From positions 222,774 to 286,773 of the forward strand of contig NZ_LUKF01000001.1 in NCBI RefSeq assembly GCF_001592755.1: DNA of 64,000 nt. Direction: 5' to 3'. Positions within the stretch are counted from its first letter, which is position 1, and each line of letters starts with the position of its first letter. Shown here piece by piece: positions 1-9,772 of this stretch. Both the position numbers and the translations under genes were made by a program. This DNA is from Bdellovibrio bacteriovorus. GTDB taxonomy: Bacteria; Bdellovibrionota; Bdellovibrionia; Bdellovibrionales; Bdellovibrionaceae. The notes under the pieces are model-generated. The model saw only the letters and a program-made list of their open reading frames with translations, did no database searches and was not told the origin of the DNA.

Positions 1-2519
1 CGAAGGGCCTCTTTAGAAACGGGCTTCTGCAAATAACCATCAAAGCCTTCGGCAAGACAGCGCTCTTGATCCCCTTTCATTGCATGCGCCGTCACCGCAG
101 CAATGCGCCCCTGGTAATGGCGTTTTTTTAGTTCACGAACGGCTTCAAATCCGTCCATCACAGGCATTTGCACGTCCATCAAGATCAGATCATACGTTTT
201 CTTTGAAGCTTTCTTTACAGCTTCGACGCCGTTTTCAGCGGTTTCAATTCGCGATCGTGGAATTCCAAATTTATAAAGATAGTGACAAAACAACTCGCGA
301 TTATCCACAGCATCGTCCACCACCAACACAGAATTGATCGATCGAAAGTCATGCATTTGCTGAGCCCGCGAATTTTCGGGACTGACATCCTTACTCGAAA
401 CAACGTCACAGGCCACGGTGACTAAGAAAACACTGCCACTTCCGGCGATACTCTTATCTAAAATTACATCACCACCCAAGAGCCTTGCTAGTTTTCGCGA
501 TAAGAAGAGCCCAAGTCCCGTTCCTCCGAATCTTCGTGTGGTCGAACTGTCAGCTTGGACAAAAGGTTGGAAGAGCAAGTTTTTTTGTTCATCAGAAATT
601 CCGATGCCCGTATCAATCACTCGAAATTCAAGAACACAGTGATTTTGATCGTTGGGGTCCGGGCGCTTGTGCACATGCAGTTCAACAGATCCTTGATCGG
701 TGAATTTAATCGCATTACCAATAATATTTATAAGAATCTGTCGAAGCCGAGTGGGGTCCGTGCGAATGTAATCCGGAAGCTCATCATAGAGGATCTTTAA
801 TGACACCCCTTTTTCTTCCGCGCGCAAAGTAAGAAGGTGCTCGACATCCAAAAGAATTTCTTTCAACGAAACCGCCAGCTTTTCGATCTCGATTTTTTGA
901 GACTCCACTTTTGAAATGTCCAAAATCTCATCGACGATCCGCAAAAGTTGCTGGCCATTGCGATAAATTGTTTCGACCGAGTCCTTGAGCTCTGATGTCA
1001 GGCCGTCGGCATCCTGCAGAATTTCTGCAAAACCCAACATCGCTCCTAAAGGAGTGCGAATTTCGTGGCTGACGTTGGCTAGAAATGCGGACTTCGCCTT
1101 ACTCGCCTCCTGAGCTTTGTCATAAAGCCTTGAGTTTTCTATCGCCAAGCCAAGGCGCGAAGAGATTTCCTCAAGCAATGGCAAGTCTGCTTCAGTGTAG
1201 CGCGGACTTTGAGGTTTATTTAAGAAGGTAATAAAACCGATAGGTTTTTCATCACGTATTTTAATAGGGGTAAAGGCTATCGAACCTACTGCGACAGCCT
1301 TTTCGCTTTCACGCGCACCGGTACCATAAGCTTCTTCGACGTGAAAATCTAAGTTTTCACCTAGGATGATGTTAGCCTTACCGGTCTTTAGAACTTTTCC
1401 TGGACCGGTATTTGAATCCCACCTTAAAGGATGACGTTGTCGCCATTGCAGCGCCATACTTTCTTCTATCGGATCTTGGGCCGCACCTTCTGTCAGATTA
1501 ATTTCAAGTCTTTGCTCATCCAAAAGATCGACAATGCAAAGGTCTGCTTTGAACGAAACGACTTTACGACAGAAGGCTTTAATAATTTTATCAAGTTCAA
1601 AGGACTGAGTGATCAAACTAATATCCGACAGAAAACTCATTTCTCTAGCGTGATTTTCAGCTTGGGTTCTAGCGAACTCTGCCTGGAAAAGCGCCATTTT
1701 CTGCTTTTCGAGTTCCTTTTCTTCAGTGATATCTTCGGAAACCCCCAGAAGATACTGGGGCTCTTGGGAATCGCCTAGAACAGGAATTTTTTTTGTGTGC
1801 AAATATCGAACACCGTTCCGCGTGTCGATCACTTCTTCAGGAATGTCGACGACATTTTTCTGATTCAAAACAGCGCGGTCTTTGGAGGTAAAAAAATCAG
1901 CTTGTTCTTTCGGAAAAAAATCGTAGTCATTCTTACCAATAAGTTCATGTCTGGGAACTCCCAATAATTCTTCACCGGCACGATTGAACCGAACAAAGCG
2001 CAAATCACGGGCGTCTTTTACAAAAACCATGTTCGGAATATTTTCAAAAATAGCTTCAAAAAAAGCTTCGGACTGCTGAAGCTGCTGAGTTCGTTGCGCC
2101 ACACTTTCTTGCAGACGCACTTTGGCTTCTTCCAACTCTTTTTCGGCGCGTTTTCTTTCCGTCGCATCCAGAACTAAGGCGATCACGGTACCGTCTTGAA
2201 ATAAGGTCAGCGCCACGGATACGGGAATGCGTGTTCCATTTTTATGTATATACTGCTTTTCAAATCGTTTGACCGTGTGAGTTTCTAGGATTTCGGTGGC
2301 CGCGCGCTCGCTACGTGAAATGTCTTCTGGGGCCGTCAAAGTTCTCCAGTTCAACTCTCCCCTTTGAAGTTCCTTTCGAGAATAGCCGACCATATTCAAA
2401 AAATAATCATTGGCCTCAATAATCTTCCCTTCCACCGTCGTACACATAACACCAATAACGCCCGACTCAACAATCGTGCGATAGCGTAGTGATTCGTCTG
2501 GACTCAACGAGGAAGGCAT
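1..2519 (-). CDS. Hybrid sensor histidine kinase/response regulator with two PAS domains and GAF (3' end beyond window)
   Basis: Open reading frame running off the left edge, 839 codons visible from ATG at 2519 (protein starts MPSSLSPDESLRYRTIVESG). Order seen: PAS (about 10-125), coiled linker, second PAS (about 140-265), GAF (about 290-450), HisKA with phospho-acceptor His about residue 485 in SHEIRTP, GHKL ATPase with DTGIGIS and GGTGLGL motifs, then a receiver domain with Asp about residue 782 in LMDVQMP and the Lys of YLQKP. No transmembrane segment is visible, so it is probably a cytoplasmic phosphorelay kinase. Input signal unknown; the GAF and PAS domains could bind a ligand or cofactor. 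The C-terminus, and any further Hpt domain, lies outside the window. Confidence 0.93.
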   Translation of the reverse strand, partial: MPSSLSPDESLRYRTIVESGVIGVMCTTVEGKIIEANDYFLNMVGYSRKELQRGELNWRTLTAPEDISRSERAATEILETHTVKRFEKQYIHKNGTRIPVSVALTLFQDGTVIALVLDATERKRAEKELEEAKVRLQESVAQRTQQLQQSEAFFEAIFENIPNMVFVKDARDLRFVRFNRAGEELLGVPRHELIGKNDYDFFPKEQADFFTSKDRAVLNQKNVVDIPEEVIDTRNGVRYLHTKKIPVLGDSQEPQYLLGVSEDITEEKELEKQKMALFQAEFARTQAENHAREMSFLSDISLITQSFELDKIIKAFCRKVVSFKADLCIVDLLDEQRLEINLTEGAAQDPIEESMALQWRQRHPLRWDSNTGPGKVLKTGKANIILGENLDFHVEEAYGTGARESEKAVAVGSIAFTPIKIRDEKPIGFITFLNKPQSPRYTEADLPLLEEISSRLGLAIENSRLYDKAQEASKAKSAFLANVSHEIRTPLGAMLGFAEILQDADGLTSELKDSVETIYRNGQQLLRIVDEILDISKVESQKIEIEKLAVSLKEILLDVEHLLTLRAEEKGVSLKILYDELPDYIRTDPTRLRQILINIIGNAIKFTDQGSVELHVHKRPDPNDQNHCVLEFRVIDTGIGISDEQKNLLFQPFVQADSSTTRRFGGTGLGLFLSRKLARLLGGDVILDKSIAGSGSVFLVTVACDVVSSKDVSPENSRAQQMHDFRSINSVLVVDDAVDNRELFCHYLYKFGIPRSRIETAENGVEAVKKASKKTYDLILMDVQMPVMDGFEAVRELKKRHYQGRIAAVTAHAMKGDQERCLAEGFDGYLQKPVSKEAL

Positions 2520-2683
2520 AGCGAATTCTCCAAAGTTAAACGTACGCCGCAGGTGGTATGAGCGACAACGGAATGTGTTTAGGACTGAAGCTCAACATAA
2601 GCCCAGACGAAGCCGGATTGTTGCGGATCAATTCCAGAGAACTGGTCTTATTTGTACAGATACAATCGCTTAGTCTAGGAAGT

Positions 2684-3835
2684 ATGAGTCTTTTAAAAAT
2701 CGTTCTGTTGTCCGTTTCTTTGCACGGCTCTTGGGCCCAAAATTCTACGCAAGCAGTGCTGCCAATTGGTGCTATTCCCAAAGACTCGGCCATTGAACTT
2801 AAAACAGTTCCGACAGGTTCGTTTTTCAATCCCGCCGTCCGCAGTGACAATACTGAAACCGGATTTCAAAAGGTTGATAACTCCGGCTTGCTGCAGGTGA
2901 AATCCATCACCACAAAAGACACCTCTTCAGACACAGCGGATTTGCAAGCCCTCGCCACGAACCAACAACTGGTTGTACAGACCGGGGATCTTACGGCACA
3001 GAATTCGAATTGTTCAAGTTCAGGTGACTCTACGAACTGCACGATCACGCAAGATGTTCCCGTATATAAAACCGGCAACTTTGATTTCGTAAATTGGTTT
3101 TTAAATCTTTTTGGAATGGGAAAACAACCAAGTCTGGTGACTCCGTCTAAGAACATCGAAAAAACACCTCCCAAAGAGGCTATGGCCTTAGCACTAGAGA
3201 AAACGGTGACCGAGACCAATGCGAAACTTGCAAAACCCTTAGAGCCCAGCTGCACCGACAATCTGCCTCAGGATTTAAAAAGAGATAAAACTTTAGTATG
3301 CGGAGTTGAACAGGCCTTAGCCGCTTTCAGAAAAGGCAAAGACGACGGCAAAATCACTCAGGAAATTTTCATCTTCAACGACTTTTCCAATGGCGGCGTC
3401 ATGGGGAAAATGTGGTTCCTCAATGCCGATGGAACGCCAGCAAAAGTCGTTGATAAAAATCCCATCTGGGTTTCTCGCGGTGAAGGTGGATTTGGAAACG
3501 GACGTGGCACGATGAGAACTCCCAATGGTGCTGTCGTGACAAAAGCTTATCGTCCTCCCCGTAACGGAAACATCAAAGACGGTGTTGAACTTATTGGGTT
3601 AGAACCAGAAAACCAAGACATCTTCGGGCGTGGAGTTTTGCTTCACGGATGGGATCCATACACGCCAACTCAAGGCTGTCTTGGTGTTGCGGGAAATTTA
3701 GATACCAGGGCCAAAGGAAATTCCAAGTTAGGGGGAACTCCACCCTACTTGGATATTATGAAAAAGGGACTATTGAAAAACGGCGGAGTGATGATTTACA
3801 ACTTCACTCCCGTTAAAAAGAACAAGTGCTCTTAA
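2684..3835 (+). CDS. Secreted L,D-transpeptidase-like (YkuD_2-type) protein
   Basis: Chosen start ATG 2684 (383 aa) because it opens a clean signal peptide (MSLLKIVLLSVSLHGSWAQ) and has AGGA 5 nt upstream; the frame is open further upstream but lacks these. Middle part is low complexity. The C-terminal domain ends with LLHGWDPYTPTQGCLGV: the His-Gly and Ser/Thr-x-Gly-Cys arrangement of murein L,D-transpeptidases, with the Cys near residue 332. Family knowledge: such enzymes crosslink or edit peptidoglycan, and predatory bacteria encode many. Overlaps the last 4 bases of the convergent HMG-CoA lyase gene. Assignment is by motif only; the exact reaction (transpeptidase, carboxypeptidase or inactive) is open. 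Confidence 0.7.
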   Translation: MSLLKIVLLSVSLHGSWAQNSTQAVLPIGAIPKDSAIELKTVPTGSFFNPAVRSDNTETGFQKVDNSGLLQVKSITTKDTSSDTADLQALATNQQLVVQTGDLTAQNSNCSSSGDSTNCTITQDVPVYKTGNFDFVNWFLNLFGMGKQPSLVTPSKNIEKTPPKEAMALALEKTVTETNAKLAKPLEPSCTDNLPQDLKRDKTLVCGVEQALAAFRKGKDDGKITQEIFIFNDFSNGGVMGKMWFLNADGTPAKVVDKNPIWVSRGEGGFGNGRGTMRTPNGAVVTKAYRPPRNGNIKDGVELIGLEPENQDIFGRGVLLHGWDPYTPTQGCLGVAGNLDTRAKGNSKLGGTPPYLDIMKKGLLKNGGVMIYNFTPVKKNKCS

Positions 3836-4773
3836 GCTTCGCGAGTGACTTTTCCTAAAGGCTTTAATTTGCCGACCTTACCCACTTTCGAAGGCAAAGG
3901 GTGCTGAATCTTTTCAGCCATCCAAGGATCAATCTCTAAAAGCTTATCTAAATTCAAACCTGTCTTCACACCCATGCCATGGAACATGTAAACGACATCT
4001 TCAGTCGCAACATTGCCCGTGGCTCCGGGAGCGTAAGGGCATCCGCCCAAGCCACCCAAACTTGTATCAAAGACCATCACACCCAGCTTATAGGCCGCAA
4101 GAATATTGGCTAAGGCCTGCCCGCGAGTGTCGTGAAAATGCCCCGCAAGTTTTTTTACGGGAACAACCTTCTTCAACTTTTTAAACAATGATTCGACTTG
4201 GCCCGCGTCTGCCACACCAATAGTGTCGCCAATAGAAATTTCGTAGACGCCAAGCTTATGCATGCGTGCTGCAAGTTTTACCACGCGAGCTTCAGGAACT
4301 TTGCCTTCAAACGGACATCCGAAACATGTTGAAAGATAACCGCGCACCTTAATCTTGTGCTTTTTCGCCAAAGCCATCACGGGCTCAAAGCGTTTGAAAC
4401 TTTCATCGATGGAGCAATTGATATTCTTTAAAGAAAAAGATTCCGAACAAGCCGCAAAAATCGCGACTTCTTTCACACCACTGGCGATTGCGTCCTGCAT
4501 TCCGCGTTCGTTGGGAACCAGAACTGAAAACTCCGTCTTCTTTGGAATCGAACCGGACTTCACCAAAGAAAAAGTCTTTGTTAAAACTTCGGCCGTTCCC
4601 GCCATCTGTGGAACCCACTTCGGAGAAACAAAGGCACCAATTTCTACACGCTTCGTACCCGCTTCGATCAGTCGTCTTGCAAACTCCACACGAGTGTCTG
4701 AATCCAAAACGGTTTTTTCGTTTTGCAGACCATCTCTTAATCCCATTTCAACAATCACGACTGACTTTTTCAT
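3832..4773 (-). CDS. mvaB: Hydroxymethylglutaryl-CoA lyase
   Basis: 313 aa, usual length for the family. N-terminal VEMGLRDGLQNEK is the metal/substrate binding start of the HMGL-like TIM barrel (Arg and Asp of RDG), and GLGGCPYAPGATGNVATED is the HMG-CoA lyase signature containing the catalytic Cys. Cleaves HMG-CoA to acetoacetate and acetyl-CoA, the last step of leucine breakdown. It is the last gene of a minus-strand operon starting at 9671 and lies 5 nt behind the biotin carrier gene, which fits the role (liuE position). Stop codon shares bases with the stop of the convergent gene. Confidence 0.93.
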   Translation of the reverse strand: MKKSVVIVEMGLRDGLQNEKTVLDSDTRVEFARRLIEAGTKRVEIGAFVSPKWVPQMAGTAEVLTKTFSLVKSGSIPKKTEFSVLVPNERGMQDAIASGVKEVAIFAACSESFSLKNINCSIDESFKRFEPVMALAKKHKIKVRGYLSTCFGCPFEGKVPEARVVKLAARMHKLGVYEISIGDTIGVADAGQVESLFKKLKKVVPVKKLAGHFHDTRGQALANILAAYKLGVMVFDTSLGGLGGCPYAPGATGNVATEDVVYMFHGMGVKTGLNLDKLLEIDPWMAEKIQHPLPSKVGKVGKLKPLGKVTREA

Positions 4774-4778
4774 AGATC

Positions 4779-5159
4779 CTATTTATCGGAAGCTGGTTTA
4801 ATTTTAATAAGTGCTTTACCTAGCGCCACTTGTTCACCCACCGCACAGGAAATGCTGTCGATGGATCCTGCAATGTCCGCCTTTAAAGTGTACTCCATTT
4901 TCATGGCTTCCATCACTACAACGGCTTGGCCGGCTTCCACGGAAGCACCCGCAGAGACTAAAATTTTAGTCACTTTACCTGGCATGGGGGCCACGACTTG
5001 ATCTGAAGATCCTCCGGCACCCGCTTTTTTGCGAGACTTACGTCCTGTAGACGCATCCATCGTAAAAACACGGCCGTTATGATGCACCCATAAGGTGCCC
5101 TTGATTAATTGTGCGTGAGCTTTATGGTCAACACCGTCGACCCTGACTTTGATTTCCAT
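4779..5159 (-). CDS. Biotin carboxyl carrier protein of an acyl-CoA carboxylase (stand-alone)
   Basis: 126 aa from ATG 5159, which overlaps the stop of the biotin carboxylase as TAATG; the longer frame from 5186 would run into that gene. Residues about 53-126 form a biotinyl/lipoyl domain with VVMEAMKMEY; the biotinylated Lys is residue 87. The first 45 residues resemble the linker region of methylcrotonyl-CoA carboxylase alpha chains. In most bacteria carboxylase and carrier are one LiuD/AccA polypeptide; here they are two translationally coupled genes. Carries CO2 from the biotin carboxylase to the carboxyltransferase. Confidence 0.92.
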   Translation of the reverse strand: MEIKVRVDGVDHKAHAQLIKGTLWVHHNGRVFTMDASTGRKSRKKAGAGGSSDQVVAPMPGKVTKILVSAGASVEAGQAVVVMEAMKMEYTLKADIAGSIDSISCAVGEQVALGKALIKIKPASDK

Positions 5160-6637
5160 TAGATGCCTCTCCAGTAAGATGCCCACGGTGAATTGCTCGC
5201 ACCTTGGTTTTGCATTCCGCCACCACGAAGCTGCAGTAGTGCGCCCTCGGCAATTTTCTTGTCTAGGCTTGTAAGCTCTGGCTCTTTCAATGCTTCAGCA
5301 AAGTATGTTTCGATAAAACGAGTGGTCATCGTTCCCATGACGAATTCTTTGTGCGAAAGAATTTCGATCAAATAAGGAATATTAGTATGAACACCAAACA
5401 CCACAGAGTCTTGCAGCACACGAATCATTTTTTGAATCGCGCGCGAGCGCGTCTCATCCCACACAATGACTTTTGCAATCATGGGATCGTAATAAGGCGT
5501 GATGGTGTCGCCAGCATCAAAACCATACTCATAGCGGCGTCCCGGCCCTTCCGGCCATTCCACATGTCCCAAAAGACCTGTCGAAGGAACTCCACCCATG
5601 AACGGGTTTTCAGCATAGATACGACATTCAATAGAATGACCACGAGGTACGCGCACCTGTTTTGGATCGTGCACGAATTCGCCTTGAGCCGTCAAAATCT
5701 GCATTTTCACCAAGTCGACACCTAGAACTTCTTCCGTCACCGGATGCTCAACTTGCAAACGTGTATTTACTTCTAAAAGATAGAATTCGTTATCTTGAAG
5801 AAGGAATTCAACAGTTCCTGCACCTTTGTACTTACCCAAAGTGGCAATCGCACACGCGGCCTCTCCCATACGGCGGCGAAGATCATCGCTTAATGAGGGA
5901 GACGTCGCTTCTTCAATAATCTTTTGATGACGACGTTGAACTGAACATTCACGATCGAAGAAATGAATCACATTGCCGGTGCTATCGCCGAAGACTTGGA
6001 ATTCGATGTGTTTTGCACGGTCCAAGTATTTTTCTAAAAAGACTTTCGGGGAACCGAAAGCAGATTGAGCTTCACGCTGTGCGGATTCAATCAACTCTTT
6101 TGCTTCGGCTGAAGACTTGATGAGCTTCATCCCACGGCCACCACCACCCGCAGCGGCCTTTACAATGACGGGAAAACCGATTTTTTCAGCTTCCAAAATC
6201 AAATGCGCCACATCTTGGTTTTCACCTTGATAGCCAGGCACCAATGGCAGGCCGGCTTTTTTTGCCAATTCCTTACAGTGAACTTTATCACCTAAAGAGC
6301 GAATAGATTCCGCAGAAGGACCAATGAAAGTGAGTCCTGCTTTTGTCACAGCTTCAGCAAAGTCGGCATTTTCAGATAAGAATCCAAATCCAGGATGGAT
6401 GGCTTGAGCGCCTCCCGCCAAAGCTCCGTCGACATTCGCTTTGATATTCAAATAACTTTCTGCTGTTGGCGCGGGTCCAATACAGATGGTTTTTGTCGCC
6501 ATTCTGTAAGCGCGAGTATTGATATCCGCTTCCGAATGCAAAAGAACGGTTTCAATCCCTAGTTCTTCACAAGCTTTAATAATACGAACAGCCACTTCAC
6601 CGCGATTGGCGATGGCGATTCTAGAGAACTTAGCCAT
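5159..6637 (-). CDS. Biotin carboxylase subunit of methylcrotonyl-CoA (acyl-CoA) carboxylase
   Basis: 492 aa from ATG 6637 (MAKFSRIAIANRGEVAVRII), chosen because it makes a TAATG junction with the upstream hydratase. Shows the N-terminal Rossmann-like domain, ATP-grasp with the glycine loop KAAAGGGGRGMKL, the EVNTRLQVEHPVTE catalytic segment and a C-terminal biotin carboxylase domain with IAKVIVWDETR. ATP-dependent carboxylation of biotin. The operon (hydratase, carboxyltransferase, HMG-CoA lyase) points to methylcrotonyl-CoA rather than acetyl- or propionyl-CoA; the protein alone cannot tell them apart. Ends without a biotin domain, which is the next gene. Confidence 0.92.
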   Translation of the reverse strand: MAKFSRIAIANRGEVAVRIIKACEELGIETVLLHSEADINTRAYRMATKTICIGPAPTAESYLNIKANVDGALAGGAQAIHPGFGFLSENADFAEAVTKAGLTFIGPSAESIRSLGDKVHCKELAKKAGLPLVPGYQGENQDVAHLILEAEKIGFPVIVKAAAGGGGRGMKLIKSSAEAKELIESAQREAQSAFGSPKVFLEKYLDRAKHIEFQVFGDSTGNVIHFFDRECSVQRRHQKIIEEATSPSLSDDLRRRMGEAACAIATLGKYKGAGTVEFLLQDNEFYLLEVNTRLQVEHPVTEEVLGVDLVKMQILTAQGEFVHDPKQVRVPRGHSIECRIYAENPFMGGVPSTGLLGHVEWPEGPGRRYEYGFDAGDTITPYYDPMIAKVIVWDETRSRAIQKMIRVLQDSVVFGVHTNIPYLIEILSHKEFVMGTMTTRFIETYFAEALKEPELTSLDKKIAEGALLQLRGGGMQNQGASNSPWASYWRGI

Positions 6638-7416
6638 TATTGTGATCTCCAAGATGGTTCACGTTTTTCCAAGAAAGACTTCAGTCCTTCTTGTCCTTCA
6701 GTACTCACGCGACGTTCCGCAATCAAAAGCGTCGTCGCATCTTTTTGTTGAGACCAAGACATGAAATTCAAATCATTTAAAAGTTTTTTAGTTTCACGAA
6801 CAGCTTCCGGTCCGCACTGCAAATAGTTATGAACCACTTTTTGCACAGCTGTATGACCCTCACCCGGAGGAACGACTTCCGTGACAAGTCCTGCTTGTTG
6901 CGCCACATGCGCATTAAACACCACGCCTGAAAGCATCAGTGGACGAACTTTACCGGCAACAGCTTTGCGATTTACAAAACTGCTAATAACCGCCGGAGCA
7001 ATTCCTAATTTCACTTCACTGAAACAGAACTGAGTGCCCTCTTCAGCGATCACTTCATCACAAATCGCCACCAAGCCCAAAGCGCCACCAAAGGCCGCGC
7101 CATGAACCATTCCGATCACCGGCAAAAGACACTGAGCCATGGTTTCAAACATATGAAATAGCTTTAAAGAATCTTCGCGATTCTGTTCAAAAGAGAAGTT
7201 CACCATTTCGCGCATCCAGTTAAGATCCGCGCCGGCACAGAAGGCCTTGCCCTCACCTTGCAAAACCACGGCACGCAAATCTTTACGGCCGTTTAAATTT
7301 CTAAAAGTTTGAGTCAGCTCTTCAATCATTTCAGGATTAAAAGCATTGCGCACGTCAGGTCTATGAAGCTTGACGTAGGCGACTTGATTCATCTCGGTCA
7401 CAACAACAAAAGACAT
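6637..7416 (-). CDS. liuC: Enoyl-CoA hydratase, probable methylglutaconyl-CoA hydratase
   Basis: 259 aa crotonase-family protein: N-terminal beta strands, oxyanion-hole segment FCAGADLNWM, GMVHGAAFGGALGL helix and catalytic Glu in FSEVKLGI. Two bases behind the carboxyltransferase stop and overlapping the biotin carboxylase start, so co-transcribed. Within a liu operon the expected reaction is hydration of 3-methylglutaconyl-CoA to HMG-CoA, the substrate of the lyase at 3832. The family assignment is certain, the substrate is inferred from neighbours. Confidence 0.88.
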   Translation of the reverse strand: MSFVVVTEMNQVAYVKLHRPDVRNAFNPEMIEELTQTFRNLNGRKDLRAVVLQGEGKAFCAGADLNWMREMVNFSFEQNREDSLKLFHMFETMAQCLLPVIGMVHGAAFGGALGLVAICDEVIAEEGTQFCFSEVKLGIAPAVISSFVNRKAVAGKVRPLMLSGVVFNAHVAQQAGLVTEVVPPGEGHTAVQKVVHNYLQCGPEAVRETKKLLNDLNFMSWSQQKDATTLLIAERRVSTEGQEGLKSFLEKREPSWRSQ

Positions 7417-7418
7417 AA

Positions 7419-9026
7419 TTACATCCTAAAGACGCCTTGGGATTTTTCTCCCCAAGACTTGTTAAGACTTGCTGCGATTCCCAAAGCCAAAACACGGCGT
7501 GTATCGGCGGGGTCGATAATACCGTCATCCCAAATACGCGCTGACGAATAATAGGCTGAACTTTCACGCTCGTATTTTTCAAGTGTAGGACGTTTAAACT
7601 CGGCTTGTTCTTCAGGCGACATGCTTTGTTTTTTTGCCGCCATCTGATCCATCTTCACCGTCAAAAGAACGTTCGCGGCTTGTTCGCCACCCATCACGCT
7701 GATTTTAGCGTTCGGCCACATCCATAGCTGACGAGGTTGATAAGCTCTTCCACACATACCATAGTTGCCTGCTCCGTAAGAGCCACCAATAACCACGGTG
7801 AATTTTGGAACATGCGCATTAGAAACGGCCATCACCATCTTCGCGCCATGTTTCGCGATGCCTTCATTTTCGTATTTCTTTCCGACCATGAAACCTGTGA
7901 TGTTTTGCAAGAAGATCAAAGGAACTTCGCGCTGTTCGCAAAGTTCAATAAAGTGCGCGGCTTTTTGCGCACTCTCACTGAAAAGAACACCGTTATTCGC
8001 GATAATACCAACAGGCATTCCCCAGATATGAGCAAAGCCCGTCACTAAAGTTTTACCAAAAAGAGGTTTGAACTCATGAAAGCGAGAACCGTCCACGATA
8101 CGCGCAATCACTTCACGCACATCAAAAGGAACGCGGCTGTCTTTAGGGATCACGCCATAGATTTCTTTTGAATCAAAAAGAGGCTCTTCGACCGGCATCA
8201 TTTTCATTTGCACGGCACGCTTGTGATTTAAGTGCGCAACAATCGAACGAGTGATTTCAATCGCATGTTGATCATCTTCCGCGAAGTGATCTGTCACGCC
8301 ACTTGTTTCACAGTGAACTTGAGCACCACCCAATTCTTGGGCATCAACGACTTCACCCGTCGCCGCTTTAACCAAAGGAGGTCCCCCCAAGAAGATGGTT
8401 CCGTTTTCTTTAACGATCACGGTTTCATCACTCATCGCCGGAACATAAGCTCCCCCCGCCGTGCAAGATCCCATGACAACGGCAATTTGTGGGATGTTCG
8501 CTGCAGACATGCGAGCTTGGTTATAAAAAATTCTTCCAAAGTGATCGCGGTCTGGGAAGACATCCGCTTGCATTGGCAAGAACGCGCCCCCAGAATCCAC
8601 AAGATAAATACAAGGAAGACCATTTTCAAAAGCGATCTCTTGCGCACGCAGATGCTTTTTCACGGTCATTGGGAAGTAAGTTCCACCTTTTACAGTTGCA
8701 TCATTCGCTACGATCACGCACTCAGTCCCGTGAATCACGGCGATCCCGGTGATCACACCTGCACCCGGCGCTTGACCTTCATACATATCCCACGCCGCCA
8801 GTGTTGAGAACTCTAGGAAAGCGGTACCGCCATCAACCAGAGCTTCAATGCGTTCACGCGCTGTCAACTTACCACGGGCTTTGTGCTTTTTTGTCGCGTC
8901 TTCACCGCCACCTTGTTTTACCAGGTTCACTTTTTCACGCCATTCATTCACGATGCCTAACATCGCTTCGCGGTTGGCTTTAAAGTCGGCAGAATTTGTA
9001 TCTATGTGACTGTCTAAAATTTCCAT
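7419..9026 (-). CDS. liuB: Methylcrotonyl-CoA carboxylase carboxyltransferase (beta) subunit
   Basis: 535 aa, the usual length for MCC beta subunits. Two crotonase-like carboxyltransferase halves are visible: the N half with [17 protein letters not shown] and [13 protein letters not shown], the C half with [15 protein letters not shown] and [17 protein letters not shown]. Transfers the carboxyl group from carboxybiotin to the acyl-CoA. The FMVG/YGAG motifs and operon position next to a biotin carboxylase, carrier, hydratase and HMG-CoA lyase support methylcrotonyl-CoA over propionyl-CoA. Confidence 0.93.
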   Translation of the reverse strand: MEILDSHIDTNSADFKANREAMLGIVNEWREKVNLVKQGGGEDATKKHKARGKLTARERIEALVDGGTAFLEFSTLAAWDMYEGQAPGAGVITGIAVIHGTECVIVANDATVKGGTYFPMTVKKHLRAQEIAFENGLPCIYLVDSGGAFLPMQADVFPDRDHFGRIFYNQARMSAANIPQIAVVMGSCTAGGAYVPAMSDETVIVKENGTIFLGGPPLVKAATGEVVDAQELGGAQVHCETSGVTDHFAEDDQHAIEITRSIVAHLNHKRAVQMKMMPVEEPLFDSKEIYGVIPKDSRVPFDVREVIARIVDGSRFHEFKPLFGKTLVTGFAHIWGMPVGIIANNGVLFSESAQKAAHFIELCEQREVPLIFLQNITGFMVGKKYENEGIAKHGAKMVMAVSNAHVPKFTVVIGGSYGAGNYGMCGRAYQPRQLWMWPNAKISVMGGEQAANVLLTVKMDQMAAKKQSMSPEEQAEFKRPTLEKYERESSAYYSSARIWDDGIIDPADTRRVLALGIAASLNKSWGEKSQGVFRM

Positions 9027-9038
9027 AAATCCTAAAAA

Positions 9039-9671
9039 CTATTCTTGTCCAGCAAGTGCGGGAGTGTGTTTGAAATTTAACTGCAATCGGACTTCCGCCA
9101 CAGCTTGTTCATTGTCGTCGAAGATTTTGAGTTCCGCTTCGATTTTAGCTTCACGATGATCACGCAAAGCTGAAAGCACCAACTCACGCGTTGTTTCAGG
9201 AAGCTCCATACGAATACGGCAATCTTCGGTTTGGTTTTTAAAGAACTCCGCTTCGATACGAGAAACAGAAATCTCAAAATTTCCGACCGGAGCGTGGCGC
9301 ATCCACAACACTTTCGCCGCTTCGGCGGCCGCCGTTGTCAAAGCTCCTTCGTGCATGTGATTCGTCTCGCTCATATTGCGGGTGCGAGCCGGAATCACCA
9401 TCTCGACTTGCGTGTCAGAAAGGCGAGAAATTCTTAAACCCATGCCAGCTGAAAAAGGTCTCACGATATCCAGCGCATAACTCAAAGCAGCATGCGAGGC
9501 CTTCGGAGAAACCTCCTCTAAAAGGGCGGCAAAATCGGCAGCGCTCATACGAATGCCACGACTTTCCAACTGAGATTTCAGTTCGTCCTTCGCAGTTTGC
9601 AACTGCTGACGCAGGTTTTGCTCCAGCTCAATCCCCTTTGACATTAAGATTGTCAGCCATTGTTGGTTCAT
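9039..9671 (-). CDS. Hotdog-fold (DUF4442-like) putative thioesterase, first gene of the liu operon
   Basis: 210 aa from ATG 9671 (MNQQWLTILMSKGIELEQ), with AGAGG about 8 nt upstream; a longer frame to 9743 has no such site. N-terminal 60 residues are helical/coiled; the rest fits a hotdog domain, with TRNMSETNHMHEGALTTAAAEAAK resembling the central helix and HxGA loop of DUF4442/PaaI-like thioesterases. Probably acts on an acyl-CoA of the branched-chain pathway, or salvages CoA; this is inference from the operon. It sits where other liu operons often carry a regulator or isovaleryl-CoA dehydrogenase, neither of which is present here. Confidence 0.62.
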   Translation of the reverse strand: MNQQWLTILMSKGIELEQNLRQQLQTAKDELKSQLESRGIRMSAADFAALLEEVSPKASHAALSYALDIVRPFSAGMGLRISRLSDTQVEMVIPARTRNMSETNHMHEGALTTAAAEAAKVLWMRHAPVGNFEISVSRIEAEFFKNQTEDCRIRMELPETTRELVLSALRDHREAKIEAELKIFDDNEQAVAEVRLQLNFKHTPALAGQE

Positions 9672-9772
9672 GAGATATCCTCTCTGCACGGTTGTTGAAA
9701 AAAACGGAATATCATGCTCGGATAAGGATGTCAGTTTTATCACACTGAGTAAATGGAGAGAGGACTCTAGGA

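Noticed and set aside
2558-2683. Longer N-terminus for the transpeptidase-like protein
   Set aside because: The extra 42 residues would precede a clear signal peptide and lack a ribosome site.
8232-8807. 191-codon frame opposite the carboxyltransferase gene
   Set aside because: Antisense shadow of a highly conserved gene, with no start signal or domain.
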